Of a stretch of 64,000 nucleotides of DNA, positions 49,678-59,159 are shown piece after piece. The notes beneath the pieces are model-generated. The model did no database searches, was not told the origin of the DNA, and worked only from the letters and a program-made list of their open reading frames with translations. The translations under genes and the position numbers were made by a program. Numbering within the stretch: the first letter of the stretch is position 1; every line of letters begins with the position of its first letter. Location of the stretch: positions 1 to 64,000 of the forward strand of contig NZ_SMTF01000014.1 of NCBI RefSeq assembly GCF_004357985.1, in the 5' to 3' direction. This DNA comes from Luteimonas aestuarii (GTDB lineage: Bacteria > Pseudomonadota > Gammaproteobacteria > Xanthomonadales > Xanthomonadaceae).

Positions 49678-50325
49678 TCAGTGTCCAGCCGTCAGCCGGC
49701 GGATGTCGAGCTCGCAGCCCAGCAGGAACTCGAACGCCTCCAGGTGGCGGCGGGCCTCGGCCATGTCGCGGCCCCAGGCGTAGAGCCCGTGGCCGTCGAT
49801 GAGGTAGCCCCACATCGGGGCGGCGTCGAGCAGGGCATCGACCTGCGCGGCCAGCGTCGGCATGTGCTGGCTGTTGGGCAGCACCGGGAGGTCGATGGCG
49901 GTCTCGTGCGTCTCGTTGCCGCGGAACGCCTTCAGCAATTCGTAGCCTTCCAGGCGCACGCGGCCGGCGCCTGCGAACAGCCGCGAGGCGACCGTCTGGT
50001 TGCGCGAATGCGTATGCAGGATGCAGCCGACCTCGCCGAAACGTGCGTACAGCTGCGTGTGCAGCAGGGTCTCCGCCGACGGTCGATGGTCGCTGCCGAC
50101 GGCCTTGCCGTCGAAATCCACCACCATGATGTCGCTTTCCACCAGCCTGCCCTTGTCGCGGCCGGACACCGTGATCGCGGCATGGCGATCGTCCAGCCGC
50201 TGCGAGAAATTGCTGCTGGTCGCGGGCGTCCAGCCCAGCTGCGCCAGTTCGCGGATGTTGGCGATCAACGCGTCGGCAAGCACCGACAGGCGGTGGCGGT
50301 CGTAGGGCAGGGCGTCATGGTCCAT
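49678..50325 (-). CDS. mtnB: Methylthioribulose-1-phosphate dehydratase
   Basis: 215 residues. Class II aldolase fold; it dehydrates methylthioribulose 1-phosphate in methionine salvage. Visible: [50 protein letters not shown] (zinc His pair) and [13 protein letters not shown] with the third His. First of the three mtn genes, 43 bp after the NSS transporter on the same strand. Confidence 0.95.
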   Translation of the reverse strand: MDHDALPYDRHRLSVLADALIANIRELAQLGWTPATSSNFSQRLDDRHAAITVSGRDKGRLVESDIMVVDFDGKAVGSDHRPSAETLLHTQLYARFGEVGCILHTHSRNQTVASRLFAGAGRVRLEGYELLKAFRGNETHETAIDLPVLPNSQHMPTLAAQVDALLDAAPMWGYLIDGHGLYAWGRDMAEARRHLEAFEFLLGCELDIRRLTAGH

Positions 50326-50368
50326 GCCGGGATTCTAGCCGACGCCCCGTCGCCTCCGCGTGGCGGCA

Positions 50369-51730
50369 TCAGAGCAGGGCGCGCACCAGCACCACCAGCA
50401 CCAGCAGCGGCGCGACCACGCGCAGCAGCCAGCGCCAGGCGTTGAACAGCCATTCGGGCATTTCAGACAGCTGCTCGCGCAGCACGGTGCGGTTGAGTAC
50501 CCAGCCGGTGAACAGGGCGATCAGCAGTCCGCCCAGCGGCAGCATCAGGTCGTTCGCGATCAATTCGATGAACCCCATGATGTCGCGGTCGAAGATGCGC
50601 ACGCCCGACCACACGTTGAGCGACAGCACCGACAGCAGGCCCAGTGCCCAGCACAGGCCGGCCATCGACAGGGCGGCCAGCTTGCGGCGCTTGATGCCGA
50701 ACTTCTCGACCATGAACGCCGTTGCGGGCTCCAGCAGCGAGATCGACGAGGTCCAGGCCGCCACCGACAGCAGGCCGAAGAACAGCAGCCCGTACACCGC
50801 GCCGATCGACATCGCCTCGAACGCGAGCGGCAGCGAGGTGAAGATCAGGCCTGGCCCGCCGCCGGCCGGGTCCAGCCCGAACGACAGCACGATCGGGAAG
50901 ATCGCCATCCCCGCCAGCAGGGCCACCGTGGTATCGGTCAACGCCACCGCGATGCCGACGCGCGGGATCGACACGCCCTCGCGCGGCAGGTAGGCGCCGT
51001 AGGTCATCATCGCGCACATGCCCAGGCTGAGCGAGAAGAACGCCTGGCCCATCGCACGCAGGAACACGTTGCCGTCGATCTCGGACCAGTCAGGCTTGAA
51101 CAGGAACGCCATCGCCTGGCCCATGTAGCCGGTGGTGACGCCGTAGGCCACCAATGCGAGCAGCAGCACGAACAGGGCGGGCATCAGGAAGCGCACGGCG
51201 CGCTCCAGGCCCTTTTCGACGCCCATCGCCACCACCAGCACGGTGAGCAGCATGAACAGCGCGTGCCAGAAGGTGAGTTCGAACGGGCTGGCCAGCAGTT
51301 CGGTGAACGTGGCGCCGGGGTCGGTGATGTGCGCGCCGCCCAGCAGCTGCTTCAGGTACAGCCAGGCGTAGTGCAGGGTCCAGCCGGCGACCACGCTGTA
51401 GAAGCTGAGGATCAGGATGCCGGCGACGATGCCGATCCAGCCGATGCCCACCCAGCCGCGGCTCTTGCCGCTGTCGCGGACCAGGCCGCGCAGGGTGTTG
51501 ATCGGGCTCATCCGGCCGTGGCGGCCGATCAGCACTTCGGCGAACAGGATCGGCAGGCCGACGATGGCGATGCAGGCCAGGTACACCAGCACGAACGCGC
51601 CGCCGCCGTTGTCCGAGGTCATGTACGGGAAGCGCCAGATGTTGCCCAGGCCCACCGCGGAACCGGTGGCGGCCAGGATGAACATCAGGCGCGATGACCA
51701 CATGCCGTGGATGGAAGTCGTCTTGTCCAT
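50369..51730 (-). CDS. Sodium-dependent transporter of the NSS (SNF) family
   Basis: 453 residues from MDKTTSIHGM (ATG 51730). Eleven to twelve transmembrane helices. The first holds the Na+/substrate site GSAVGLGNIWRFPYMTSDNGGGAF. Relatives move amino acids or amines into the cell with sodium. MetP of Corynebacterium shows that this family includes a methionine carrier, which fits the mtn genes next to it. The substrate is inferred from position only. Confidence 0.88.
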   Translation of the reverse strand: MDKTTSIHGMWSSRLMFILAATGSAVGLGNIWRFPYMTSDNGGGAFVLVYLACIAIVGLPILFAEVLIGRHGRMSPINTLRGLVRDSGKSRGWVGIGWIGIVAGILILSFYSVVAGWTLHYAWLYLKQLLGGAHITDPGATFTELLASPFELTFWHALFMLLTVLVVAMGVEKGLERAVRFLMPALFVLLLALVAYGVTTGYMGQAMAFLFKPDWSEIDGNVFLRAMGQAFFSLSLGMCAMMTYGAYLPREGVSIPRVGIAVALTDTTVALLAGMAIFPIVLSFGLDPAGGGPGLIFTSLPLAFEAMSIGAVYGLLFFGLLSVAAWTSSISLLEPATAFMVEKFGIKRRKLAALSMAGLCWALGLLSVLSLNVWSGVRIFDRDIMGFIELIANDLMLPLGGLLIALFTGWVLNRTVLREQLSEMPEWLFNAWRWLLRVVAPLLVLVVLVRALL

Positions 51731-51776
51731 GTGCGGATCCGGGGAAGGGTAGGGGCAGGCAGGGCGCGTGCAGGCG

Positions 51777-53285
51777 TCAACCGCGCGGCGCGGGCGGGTC
51801 GATGGTGTCGGGCAGTGGCGGGGATTCCGCCGTGGCCGTCGTGGCCGGCAGCCGGAGGATCTTGAACCCGGCATACGCCAGCACCAGTGCCACCAGCGGG
51901 CTGACCAGGTTGAAGAACGCGTAGGGCAGGTAGTCCAGCGTGGCGACGCCAAGGGTGGCGGCCATGTACGCGCCGCAGGTGTTCCACGGGATCAGCGGCG
52001 AGGTCATGGTGCCGGCGTCTTCCAGCGCACGCGACAGGTTCTCCGGGGCCAGCCCGCGCTTGCGGTACTCGGGCTGGAACAGGCGGCCGGTGAGCACGAT
52101 CGACATGTACTGGTCGGCGGTGACCACGTTGGCGCCGAACGCCGTGGCCAGCGTGGACGCGATCAGCGAACCGGTCGAGCGCGCCGCCTTCAGCACGCTG
52201 CGGATCAGCCGTTCCAGCAGGCCGGTACGCTCCATCACCGCACCGAAGCCCATTGCGCAGACGACCAGCCACACCGTGTTGAGCATGCTGGACATGCCGC
52301 CACGGGTCAGCAGGTCGTCGAGCGCGGCGTTGCCGGTGTCGGCCTGGTAGCCGTTGAACAGCGCCGTCCACGCGCCCGACAGCAGGGCCATGCCGCGCGA
52401 CGAGGCGTCGTCGCCGGCCAACGCCACCACCACGTTTGGCTGGAACACCACGGCGAACACCGCCCCCAGCAGTGCGCCGATGAGGATGGTCGGGAAGGCG
52501 GGAAAACGCCGCATCGCCAGCACGAACACCACCAGCATCGGCAGCAGCAGGTACCAGCCGAGGGTGAACTGCGCATCCAGCAACGCCGGCAGGTCGCCGA
52601 AGGCATCGCCGCCCTCGCTGCGGCTGCCGCCCAGCCCGATCAGCGCGAACAGCACCAGCGCGATCACGATGCTCGGGCCGGTGGTCCAGACCATGTGGCG
52701 GATGTGCGCGAACAGCTCGCTGCCGGCGGCGGCCGGCGCGATGTTGGTGGTGTCCGACAGCGGCGACATCTTGTCGCCGAAATAGGCACCGGAGATGACG
52801 GCGCCGGCGGTGATGGGCAGCGACATGTCCAGGCCCTGCGCCACGCCGATCAGCGCCACGCCCAGCGTGCCGGCGACCGTCCACGAACTGCCGATGGTGA
52901 CGGCGACGATCGCGCAGATCAGGCAGGCCGCGGGGTAGAAATAGGCCGGGTGCATCAGCTGCATGCCGTACACGATCATCGTCGGCACGGTGCCGCTGAG
53001 GATCCAGGTGCCGATCAGCGCACCGACCGCCAGCAGGATGAAGATCGGCACGACCGCCAGCGATACGCCCTGCACCAGCGCCTGCTGCACGTCGTCCCAG
53101 GACAGGCCATTGCGCAGGCCGATGATCCCGGCCAGGCAGGCCGCCAGCAGCAACGAGATCTGGTTGGCGCCGTAGGAGGCGTCGTCGGCGTACAGATACA
53201 CCGCAAGCCCCAGTGCCACGGCAAGGAACAACAGCGGCGTCAGCGCCTGCAACAGGGAGGGCTCACGTCCGTGGGTTGCAACCAT
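51777..53285 (-). CDS. NhaC-family Na+/H+ antiporter-like transporter
   Basis: 502 residues with ATG at 53285. About eleven transmembrane helices of the NhaC family (SISGAYFGDK-type region: ITAGAVISGAYFGDKMSPLSDTTNIAPA; and later GAVMERTGLLERLIRSV). Annotated members exchange Na+ for H+, but comparative genomics has proposed that some, named MetT, transport methionine. The neighbouring NSS transporter and mtn genes make that possible here. It lies 46 bp upstream of the NSS gene on the same strand. Confidence 0.88.
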   Translation of the reverse strand: MVATHGREPSLLQALTPLLFLAVALGLAVYLYADDASYGANQISLLLAACLAGIIGLRNGLSWDDVQQALVQGVSLAVVPIFILLAVGALIGTWILSGTVPTMIVYGMQLMHPAYFYPAACLICAIVAVTIGSSWTVAGTLGVALIGVAQGLDMSLPITAGAVISGAYFGDKMSPLSDTTNIAPAAAGSELFAHIRHMVWTTGPSIVIALVLFALIGLGGSRSEGGDAFGDLPALLDAQFTLGWYLLLPMLVVFVLAMRRFPAFPTILIGALLGAVFAVVFQPNVVVALAGDDASSRGMALLSGAWTALFNGYQADTGNAALDDLLTRGGMSSMLNTVWLVVCAMGFGAVMERTGLLERLIRSVLKAARSTGSLIASTLATAFGANVVTADQYMSIVLTGRLFQPEYRKRGLAPENLSRALEDAGTMTSPLIPWNTCGAYMAATLGVATLDYLPYAFFNLVSPLVALVLAYAGFKILRLPATTATAESPPLPDTIDPPAPRG

Positions 53286-53366
53286 GTCTGTTCAGTCCCT
53301 GTGGATACCGTGGAATGGAAGGCGTGCGGCCGCGGGCAAGGCGGGCATCCATGCAGGTGTCCCGCC

Positions 53367-53399
53367 GCGACAGGTCCGGTGCATCACCGGACCTGTCGC
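53367..53399. terminator. Perfect 15-bp hairpin between the permease and NhaC genes
   Basis: Arms GCGACAGGTCCGGTG (53367-53381) and its exact complement (53385-53399), loop CAT. No T-run follows on either strand, so a terminator without U-tract, a pause site, or a stability hairpin are all possible. It lies 82 bp ahead of the nhaC-like start. Confidence 0.45.
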
Positions 53400-53520
53400 C
53401 GATCTACCGCTGCACGCAGCACGTGCGCACCGGCATGCCCGCGGATGCACGGACAGGGTGCCAGAGCGTCGGCCCGCATGCACCCCGCGTGAAACGCCGG
53501 CGGGCAAGCGCGCCGCAGGA

Positions 53521-54990
53521 TCAGGCGCGATTGAGCTTGCTGTTCCGATAGCCGTAGGCGAAGTAGATCACCATGCCAACGGCGGTCCAGCCGACAAACA
53601 GCTTCCAGTGCTCCGGGAAGGACTGGAAGAACAGGAACATGCAGGCGAGGAAGCCCATCGGACAGATGATGTTCGCCGCCGGCACGCGGAACGGGCGATG
53701 CAGTTCCGGGCGCGTGTAGCGCAGCACCAGCACGCCGAGGCAGACCGTGGCGAATGCGATGAGGGTCCCCATGGACACCAGTTCGCCAAGGACGCTCAAG
53801 GGCATCAGGCCGGCAAGCAGGCACGCGGCGATGCCGACGATGATCGTGCCGACGTAGGGCGTCTGGTGCTTGGGGTGCACCCTGCCGAACAGTTTCGGCA
53901 GCAGGCCGTCCCGCGACATCGTGTAGAAGATGCGCGGCTGTGCCATCAGCATCACCAGGATGACGGACGACAGGCCGGCGATGGCGCCGATCTCCACGGC
54001 CGTCTTCAGCCAGGCGAGGTTGGCGTAGGGCTCCAGTGCGGTCGCGACCGGCTTGGCGGTGCCCAGCTCGGTGTACGGCATCATGCCGGTCAGCACGGCG
54101 CACACCGCGATGTAGATGATGGTGCAGATCGCCAGCGAACCGAGGATGCCGATCGGCATGTCGCGCTGCGGGTTCTTGGCTTCGCCGGCCGCGGTGGAGA
54201 CTGCGTCGAAGCCGATGTAGGCGAAGAACACGATCGTGGCTGCACGGAATACACCGTCCATGCCGAACTGCCCGGGGCCGGTGTTCTCGGGGATGAACGG
54301 CGTCCAGTTGGACGGATCGACGTAGAAGAAACCGATGCCGATGAAGGCGGCGATCACGGCGGTCTTGATCGCCACCACGATCCCGTTGACGAAGGCCGAT
54401 TGCGTGATGCCCACATAGCACAGACCACTGACAGCGGCTACGATCATCACTGCCGGCAGGTTGAACATGTTTTCGGTGCGCACGAACCCGCCGTCTTCCC
54501 ACGCGATCGGCGCGCCGGCGAGTTCGGCAGGGAAGGGAATGCCAAGCGTCGTGGTCAGGAAGCTCACGAAGTAGCCCGACCACCCCACCGCCACGGTGGA
54601 TGATGCGAACAGGTATTCCAGAACCAGGCACCAGCCGATGAACCAAGCGACGAATTCGCCCAGCGTGGCGTACGAATACGAGTAGGCACTGCCCGAGACC
54701 GGTAGCAATGCCGAAAATTCGGCGTAGCACAGGCCGGCGAGCGCGCAGGCGAATCCCGCCAGCACGAAGCTCAGCATGATCGCGGGACCTGCGTGGTTGG
54801 CGGCTGCCTGGCCGGTCAACACGAAGATGCCGGCCCCGATGACCGCGCCCATGCCCAGCAGGACGAGATGACGGGCCGTCAGCGTGCGCTTGAGGGTCGC
54901 CTCGCCCTGCAGGCTGCCCTCGACCGGTTCGCCGGCATCGACGTGCGGCGCCGGTTCGACCGGCTTCACCCTGAAAAGACTCTTCGACAT
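53521..54990 (-). CDS. APC-family amino-acid permease
   Basis: 489 residues from MSKSLFRVKP (ATG 54990, AGGA upstream). Twelve transmembrane helices, opening with LVLLGMGAVIGAGIFVLTGQAA, the usual APC consensus. The region FAYIGFDAVSTAAGEAKNPQRDMPIGILGSL and a long C-terminal region resemble the YfnA/cationic-amino-acid group. The substrate is unknown. The first of several transporter genes on the minus strand before methionine salvage. Confidence 0.88.
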   Translation of the reverse strand: MSKSLFRVKPVEPAPHVDAGEPVEGSLQGEATLKRTLTARHLVLLGMGAVIGAGIFVLTGQAAANHAGPAIMLSFVLAGFACALAGLCYAEFSALLPVSGSAYSYSYATLGEFVAWFIGWCLVLEYLFASSTVAVGWSGYFVSFLTTTLGIPFPAELAGAPIAWEDGGFVRTENMFNLPAVMIVAAVSGLCYVGITQSAFVNGIVVAIKTAVIAAFIGIGFFYVDPSNWTPFIPENTGPGQFGMDGVFRAATIVFFAYIGFDAVSTAAGEAKNPQRDMPIGILGSLAICTIIYIAVCAVLTGMMPYTELGTAKPVATALEPYANLAWLKTAVEIGAIAGLSSVILVMLMAQPRIFYTMSRDGLLPKLFGRVHPKHQTPYVGTIIVGIAACLLAGLMPLSVLGELVSMGTLIAFATVCLGVLVLRYTRPELHRPFRVPAANIICPMGFLACMFLFFQSFPEHWKLFVGWTAVGMVIYFAYGYRNSKLNRA

Positions 54991-55178
54991 CTGCGATTCC
55001 TGTTTTGGGGCTGGCATGCGACCGGATGGCCGCACGGGTGGTCAGCCGTGGAAGCGAAGCGGTGGGGTGGGGGCGCCGCGCCGCCCGTACCTTGCCAAAC
55101 GCGGCAGCCGGGCACAAGCGCCGGCCGACCGGGTTGGCGCGATAATCGTGTTCCCGCAACCGCTGAGAGGTATCGCGC

Positions 55179-55748
55179 TTGTCGTTGCACATCCCGGTCG
55201 ACCATGGCCCGTTGACCTTTGCTTTTTCGGCCTACGGACAGCGCCATCCCGACGAGTCCGCCACCGCGGCCCAATTCCAGGCGCTGCTGGACGATCCGGA
55301 CGATCCCTTCCTCCGCGACCGGCTGGAGGGTCACTTCACCGCGTCGGCGTGGCTGGTCGACTGCAGCGGGCAGCGGCTGCTGATGACCCACCACCGCAAG
55401 CTGGGCCTGTGGTTGCAACTGGGCGGACACGCAGACGGCGACCGCGACCTGGCGCGCGTCGCACTGCGCGAGGCGGAAGAGGAGTCGGGCCTGGCCGGGC
55501 TGTGGGTGGAACCGGCGATCTTCGACCTCGACCGCCACTGGATCCCGGAGCACAAGGGCGTGCCGGGGCACTGGCATTACGACGTGCGCTACGTGGTGCG
55601 CACCGGCGCCAGCGAAGCCTTCACCGTCAGCGAAGAATCGCATGCGTTGGCATGGCGACCGATCGTCGAGGTGGCACGGGACGCTGCCTACGATGCCTCG
55701 CTTCGGCGGATGGCGCGAAAGTGGTTGGGGAGGAGGAGCGAGGCGTGA
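55179..55748 (+). CDS. NUDIX hydrolase
   Basis: 189 residues from the TTG at 55179, selected because GAGAGG lies 8 bases upstream. The Nudix box reads GGHADGDRDLARVALREAEEESGL: the REUxEExGU part is intact, while the expected first Glu is Arg, as in some subfamilies with GGHADGD. Members hydrolyse nucleoside diphosphates linked to another group; the exact substrate is unknown. It is divergent from the permease. Confidence 0.85.
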   Translation: MSLHIPVDHGPLTFAFSAYGQRHPDESATAAQFQALLDDPDDPFLRDRLEGHFTASAWLVDCSGQRLLMTHHRKLGLWLQLGGHADGDRDLARVALREAEEESGLAGLWVEPAIFDLDRHWIPEHKGVPGHWHYDVRYVVRTGASEAFTVSEESHALAWRPIVEVARDAAYDASLRRMARKWLGRRSEA

Positions 55749-55820
55749 GCGGAGAGGGGTGAGAAGTGGGCGAAAGCGCGAGCAGGCTCATGTCCCGGGG
55801 CGATGACGCCCGACGCCCTC

Positions 55821-55909
55821 ATTCCGGCGCAAGCCGGGACCCGGCGAAGTTTTGCGGGCATCGGTCCGCTGCAGATCGAACGGCACTGGGTCCCGGCTTG
55901 CGCCGGGAT
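55821..55909. repeat. Inverted repeat at the serA 3' side
   Basis: Arms 55821-55842 and 55888-55909, 21 of 22 positions complementary (left arm starts ATTCCGGCGCAAGCCGGGAC). A single copy of the same arm core is at 48933-48949. This is a common REP-like sequence type; no gene is present. Confidence 0.65.
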
Positions 55910-55947
55910 GACGAGCAAAAGCAGCACGCTTCCCGCTCACTCCTGCC

Positions 55948-57189
55948 TCAGTAGAGCACCCGCGTCCGCAGCGTGCCCTCGATCGCCGACAGTTCCGCGC
56001 GCAGCCGCGTGGCCTGTTCCACCGATGCCGCGGTATCGATCACCACGTAGCCGACCTTGGGGTTGGTGCGCAGGTACTGGCCGTCGATGTTGATGCCTTC
56101 TCGCGAGAACACATCGTTGATCTTCGACAGCACGCCCGGCACGTTGCGGTGGATGTGCAGGATGCGGTGGCTGCCGTCGTGCTCGGGCAGGGTGACCTCG
56201 GGGAAGTTCACCGCGGACAGCGTGCTGCCGTTGTCGCTGTAGCGCACCAGCTTGGCCGCCACCTCGGTGCCGATGTTGTCCTGCGCCTCCAGCGTGCTGC
56301 CGCCGACATGCGGGGTGAGGATCACGTTGTCGAACCGCGCCAGCGGCGATTCGAAGCGCTCGGCGTTGCCTTTCGGCTCCACCGGGAACACATCCACCGC
56401 GGCGCCGCCTACGTGCCCCGACTCCAGCGCCGCGGCCAGCGCGTCGATGTCCACCACGGTGCCGCGCGCGGCATTGATCAGGTGCGCGCCGGGCTTCATC
56501 CGTGCGATCTGCGCTGCACCGAACATCATCTGCGTGGCCGGGGTTTCCGGCACGTGCAGGGTCACCACGTCGGCGCGCGCCAGCAGGTCGTCGAGGCTGG
56601 CGGCGGGGCGCGCGTTGCCCAGCGACAGTTTGGTTTCGATGTCGTGGAACAGCACCTGCATGCCCAGCGATTCGGCCAGCACGCCGACCTGGGTGCCGAT
56701 GTGGCCGTAACCGATGATGCCCAGCGTCTTGCCGCGCACCTCGTGGCTGCCGGCTGCGGACTTGCTCCAGCCGCCGCGGTGGCACTCGGCGTTCTTCTGC
56801 GGGATGCCCCGGGCCAGCATGATGGTCTCGGCGATCACCAGTTCGGCCACGCTGCGGGTGTTGGAATAGGGCGCGTTGAACACCGGGATGCCGGCCAGTT
56901 CCGCGGCGTCCAGGTCGACCTGGTTGGTGCCGATGCAGAAGCAGCCCACGGTGATCAGGCGCCGCGCCTCGGCCAGCACCTCGGCAGTCAGCTGCGTGCG
57001 CGAGCGGATGCCGAGGATATGGGTGCTGGCGATCTTGTCGCGCAGCGCCTCGCCAGACAGTGAACCGGGCAGCACCTCGACCTGCGTGTAGCCGGCATCG
57101 CGGAACACCTGTTCGGCGTTGCGGCTGATGCCCTCCAGCAGCACGACGCGGATGTCCTGCTTCGGGAACGAGGTCTTCGGAGGCGACAT
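55948..57189 (-). CDS. serA: D-3-phosphoglycerate dehydrogenase
   Basis: 413 residues. First enzyme of serine synthesis, oxidising 3-phosphoglycerate with NAD. The Rossmann site GIIGYGHIGTQVGVLAESLGM, the INAARGTVVDIDAL loop, catalytic Arg/Glu/His (RSRTQL, PVEPKG, LTPHVGGSTLEAQDN) and a C-terminal ACT domain (IHRNVPGVLSKINDVFSREGI) that in E. coli binds serine as inhibitor. Such enzymes can also reduce 2-oxoglutarate to D-2-hydroxyglutarate, which fits the divergent flavoenzyme. Confidence 0.96.
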   Translation of the reverse strand: MSPPKTSFPKQDIRVVLLEGISRNAEQVFRDAGYTQVEVLPGSLSGEALRDKIASTHILGIRSRTQLTAEVLAEARRLITVGCFCIGTNQVDLDAAELAGIPVFNAPYSNTRSVAELVIAETIMLARGIPQKNAECHRGGWSKSAAGSHEVRGKTLGIIGYGHIGTQVGVLAESLGMQVLFHDIETKLSLGNARPAASLDDLLARADVVTLHVPETPATQMMFGAAQIARMKPGAHLINAARGTVVDIDALAAALESGHVGGAAVDVFPVEPKGNAERFESPLARFDNVILTPHVGGSTLEAQDNIGTEVAAKLVRYSDNGSTLSAVNFPEVTLPEHDGSHRILHIHRNVPGVLSKINDVFSREGINIDGQYLRTNPKVGYVVIDTAASVEQATRLRAELSAIEGTLRTRVLY

Positions 57190-57330
57190 GCGCGATCGGT
57201 TCCATGCGGGGCGGGGAGCGCAGCACTATGCCAGATGGCGCGCATGTTTTCCGCACTGCATCATCGCGACCGCGGGAACGACCGGCGACAGGATTTGCAA
57301 CGATCTTCTCCCTGGTCAGGGGATGTCGGG

Positions 57331-57397
57331 GCGCCCGCCGGGGCCACGCCGAGTCGCGGCCCGATATCCGCGTGGTCGGCGTGGCCCCGACGGGCGC
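57331..57397. repeat. Palindromic element, copy 1 (22-bp stem, 23-base loop)
   Basis: Arms 57331-57352 and 57376-57397 with one mismatch; loop GTCGCGGCCCGATATCCGC plus four bases. The loop is the reverse complement (22 of 23) of that in copy 2. Confidence 0.7.
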
Positions 57398-57483
57398 ATC
57401 CACACTTCCGTGGCGGACTCAGCGGAAGAACCAGGGCAAGGACAGCGTTCGCTCTTCTACCGAACGGGCGATGGTCTGTCTGG

Positions 57484-57550
57484 CGCAGGTCCGATGCCAC
57501 CGCAACCAAGCGGATATCGGGCCGCGACTTGCGGTGGCATCGGACCTGCG
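57484..57550. repeat. Palindromic element, copy 2 (perfect 22-bp stem, 23-base loop)
   Basis: Arms 57484-57505 and 57529-57550, perfectly complementary, stem sequence unlike copy 1. The loop includes GCGGATATCGGGCCGCGAC, the opposite strand of the copy 1 loop core. Confidence 0.7.
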
Positions 57551-57688
57551 GCACCGCGTGACCAGTCTTTCCCCGAGCGAGAGAAGAAAATCGCCAGCGC
57601 CGCGCAGTTGCAGGCGAAACCGAACGCGGCTGGACGCTTCACGGCATGGCTGGCACGCTTGCGGTCCCTCGCATGCCGATGCCTTGAG

Positions 57689-59077
57689 ATGACCGACCCC
57701 CGCCTGCAACGCCTGGCCGCCGCACTGCCGGGCCTGCGCCTGCTGACCGACGCCAACGACCTGGAGCACTACGGCCGCGACTGGACCCGGCACTGGACGC
57801 CGGCGCCGCTGGCGATCGCGCTGCCGGGCAGCGTGGAAGAAGTGCAGGCCATCGTGCGCTGGGCCAACGACGAAGGTGTGGCCATCGTGCCCTCCGGCGG
57901 CCGCACCGGCCTGTCCGGGGGCGCCGTGGCTGCCAACGGCGAACTGGTGCTCAGCCTGCAGCGGATGAACCGCGAACTGGCGTTCGACGCCACCGACCGC
58001 ACCCTCACCGTGCAGGCCGGCATGCCGCTGCAGGCGCTGCACGAGGCGGCCAAGGCGCATGGCCTGGTGTATCCGGTGGATTTCGCCTCGCGCGGCTCGT
58101 GCAGCATCGGTGGTAACGTCGCCACCAATGCCGGTGGCATCCGCGTGATCCGCTACGGCAACACCCGCGAGTGGATCGCGGGGCTGAAGGTGGTCGCCGG
58201 CAACGGCGAGCTGATGGAGCTCAACCGCGCGCTGGTCAAGAACTCCAGCGGCTACGACCTGCGCCACCTGATGGTGGCCTCGGAAGGCACGCTCGGCGTC
58301 GTGGTCGAAGTGACGGTGCGCCTGACCAGTCCGCCACCGCCGACGCGGACAATGTTGCTTGGCCTGCCCACGTTCGATGCGCTGATGCAGGTGTTCGCCG
58401 AACTACGTTCGCGCCTGCGGCTGGAAGCGTTCGAGTTCTTCACCGACCGCGCGCTGCACCACGTGGTGGCGCATGGCGCATCGCAGCCGCTGGACGGGCG
58501 GCACCCGTACTACGTGGTGGCCGAGTTCGCCGACCAGGGCGAGGCCGACGAGGTCGCGGTGCTGTCCGCGTTCGAGCACTGCGTGGGGCAGGGCTGGGTG
58601 GACGATGGGGTGATCGCGCAGAGCGAGGCGCAGGCCGCGCAGATCTGGTGGCTGCGCGAAGGCATCACCGAAAGCATGGCGCACCTCGCCAGTTACAAGA
58701 ACGACGTTTCGGTGCGGGTCTCGGCGATGCCGGCGTTCCTGGCCGAGTCGATTGCACTGTTCGAGCGCGAATACCCGGAGTTCGACGTGGTCTGGTTCGG
58801 CCACATCGGCGACGGCAACCTGCACATCACCATCGTCAAGCCCGAGGCGATGGCCAAGGACGCATTCATGACCGAATGCGCCCGCGTCACCGAATTGCTG
58901 GCGGCCACGCTGCAGCGCCACGGCGGCAGCATTTCCGCCGAGCACGGCATCGGGCTGGTCAAGAAGCCCTACCTGTCCTCGACCCGCAACGTCGCCGAGA
59001 TCGCGGCGATGCGCGGCATCAAGCAGGCGCTGGACCCCAAGGGCATCCTGAATCCGGGCAAGGTGTTCGACGCGTGA
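57689..59077 (+). CDS. FAD-linked D-2-hydroxyacid dehydrogenase (D-2-hydroxyglutarate type)
   Basis: 462 residues from MTDPRLQRLA (ATG 57689); the longer frame runs through the palindromes. The FAD-binding domain (about 1-220) has PSGGRTGLSGGAV and SIGGNVATNAGG. The C-terminal catalytic domain (about 230-460) has the metal-binding FGHIGDGNLHIT and the AEHGIGLVKKPYL loop. Family members oxidise D-2-hydroxyglutarate or D-lactate and pass electrons to an ETF or quinone. In Pseudomonas stutzeri a D-2-hydroxyglutarate dehydrogenase is reported to pull the SerA reaction forward; the divergent serA gene supports that substrate here. Confidence 0.85.
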   Translation: MTDPRLQRLAAALPGLRLLTDANDLEHYGRDWTRHWTPAPLAIALPGSVEEVQAIVRWANDEGVAIVPSGGRTGLSGGAVAANGELVLSLQRMNRELAFDATDRTLTVQAGMPLQALHEAAKAHGLVYPVDFASRGSCSIGGNVATNAGGIRVIRYGNTREWIAGLKVVAGNGELMELNRALVKNSSGYDLRHLMVASEGTLGVVVEVTVRLTSPPPPTRTMLLGLPTFDALMQVFAELRSRLRLEAFEFFTDRALHHVVAHGASQPLDGRHPYYVVAEFADQGEADEVAVLSAFEHCVGQGWVDDGVIAQSEAQAAQIWWLREGITESMAHLASYKNDVSVRVSAMPAFLAESIALFEREYPEFDVVWFGHIGDGNLHITIVKPEAMAKDAFMTECARVTELLAATLQRHGGSISAEHGIGLVKKPYLSSTRNVAEIAAMRGIKQALDPKGILNPGKVFDA

Positions 59078-59159
59078 TCCGATCCATGGGGGACGGCATT
59101 CAGCCATTGCGGCGCGCGCGCCGTTACGCTTGTCTCAACTCCTCGCATGGGACCGCCGC

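Larger units (their letters stand above)
57190..57688. other. Divergent intergenic region with two mirror-image palindromes
   Basis: 499 bp between serA and the flavoenzyme. No gene is supported. It holds two hairpins of the same size, listed separately, in opposite orientation. Their stems differ in sequence, but both have 22-bp arms and 23-base loops. The rest must contain the two promoters, which I could not locate with confidence. Confidence 0.6.

Noticed and set aside
49568-49813. N-terminal extension of acireductone dioxygenase
   Set aside because: The extension overlaps mtnB in another frame; the family start is MSRLRIFSD.
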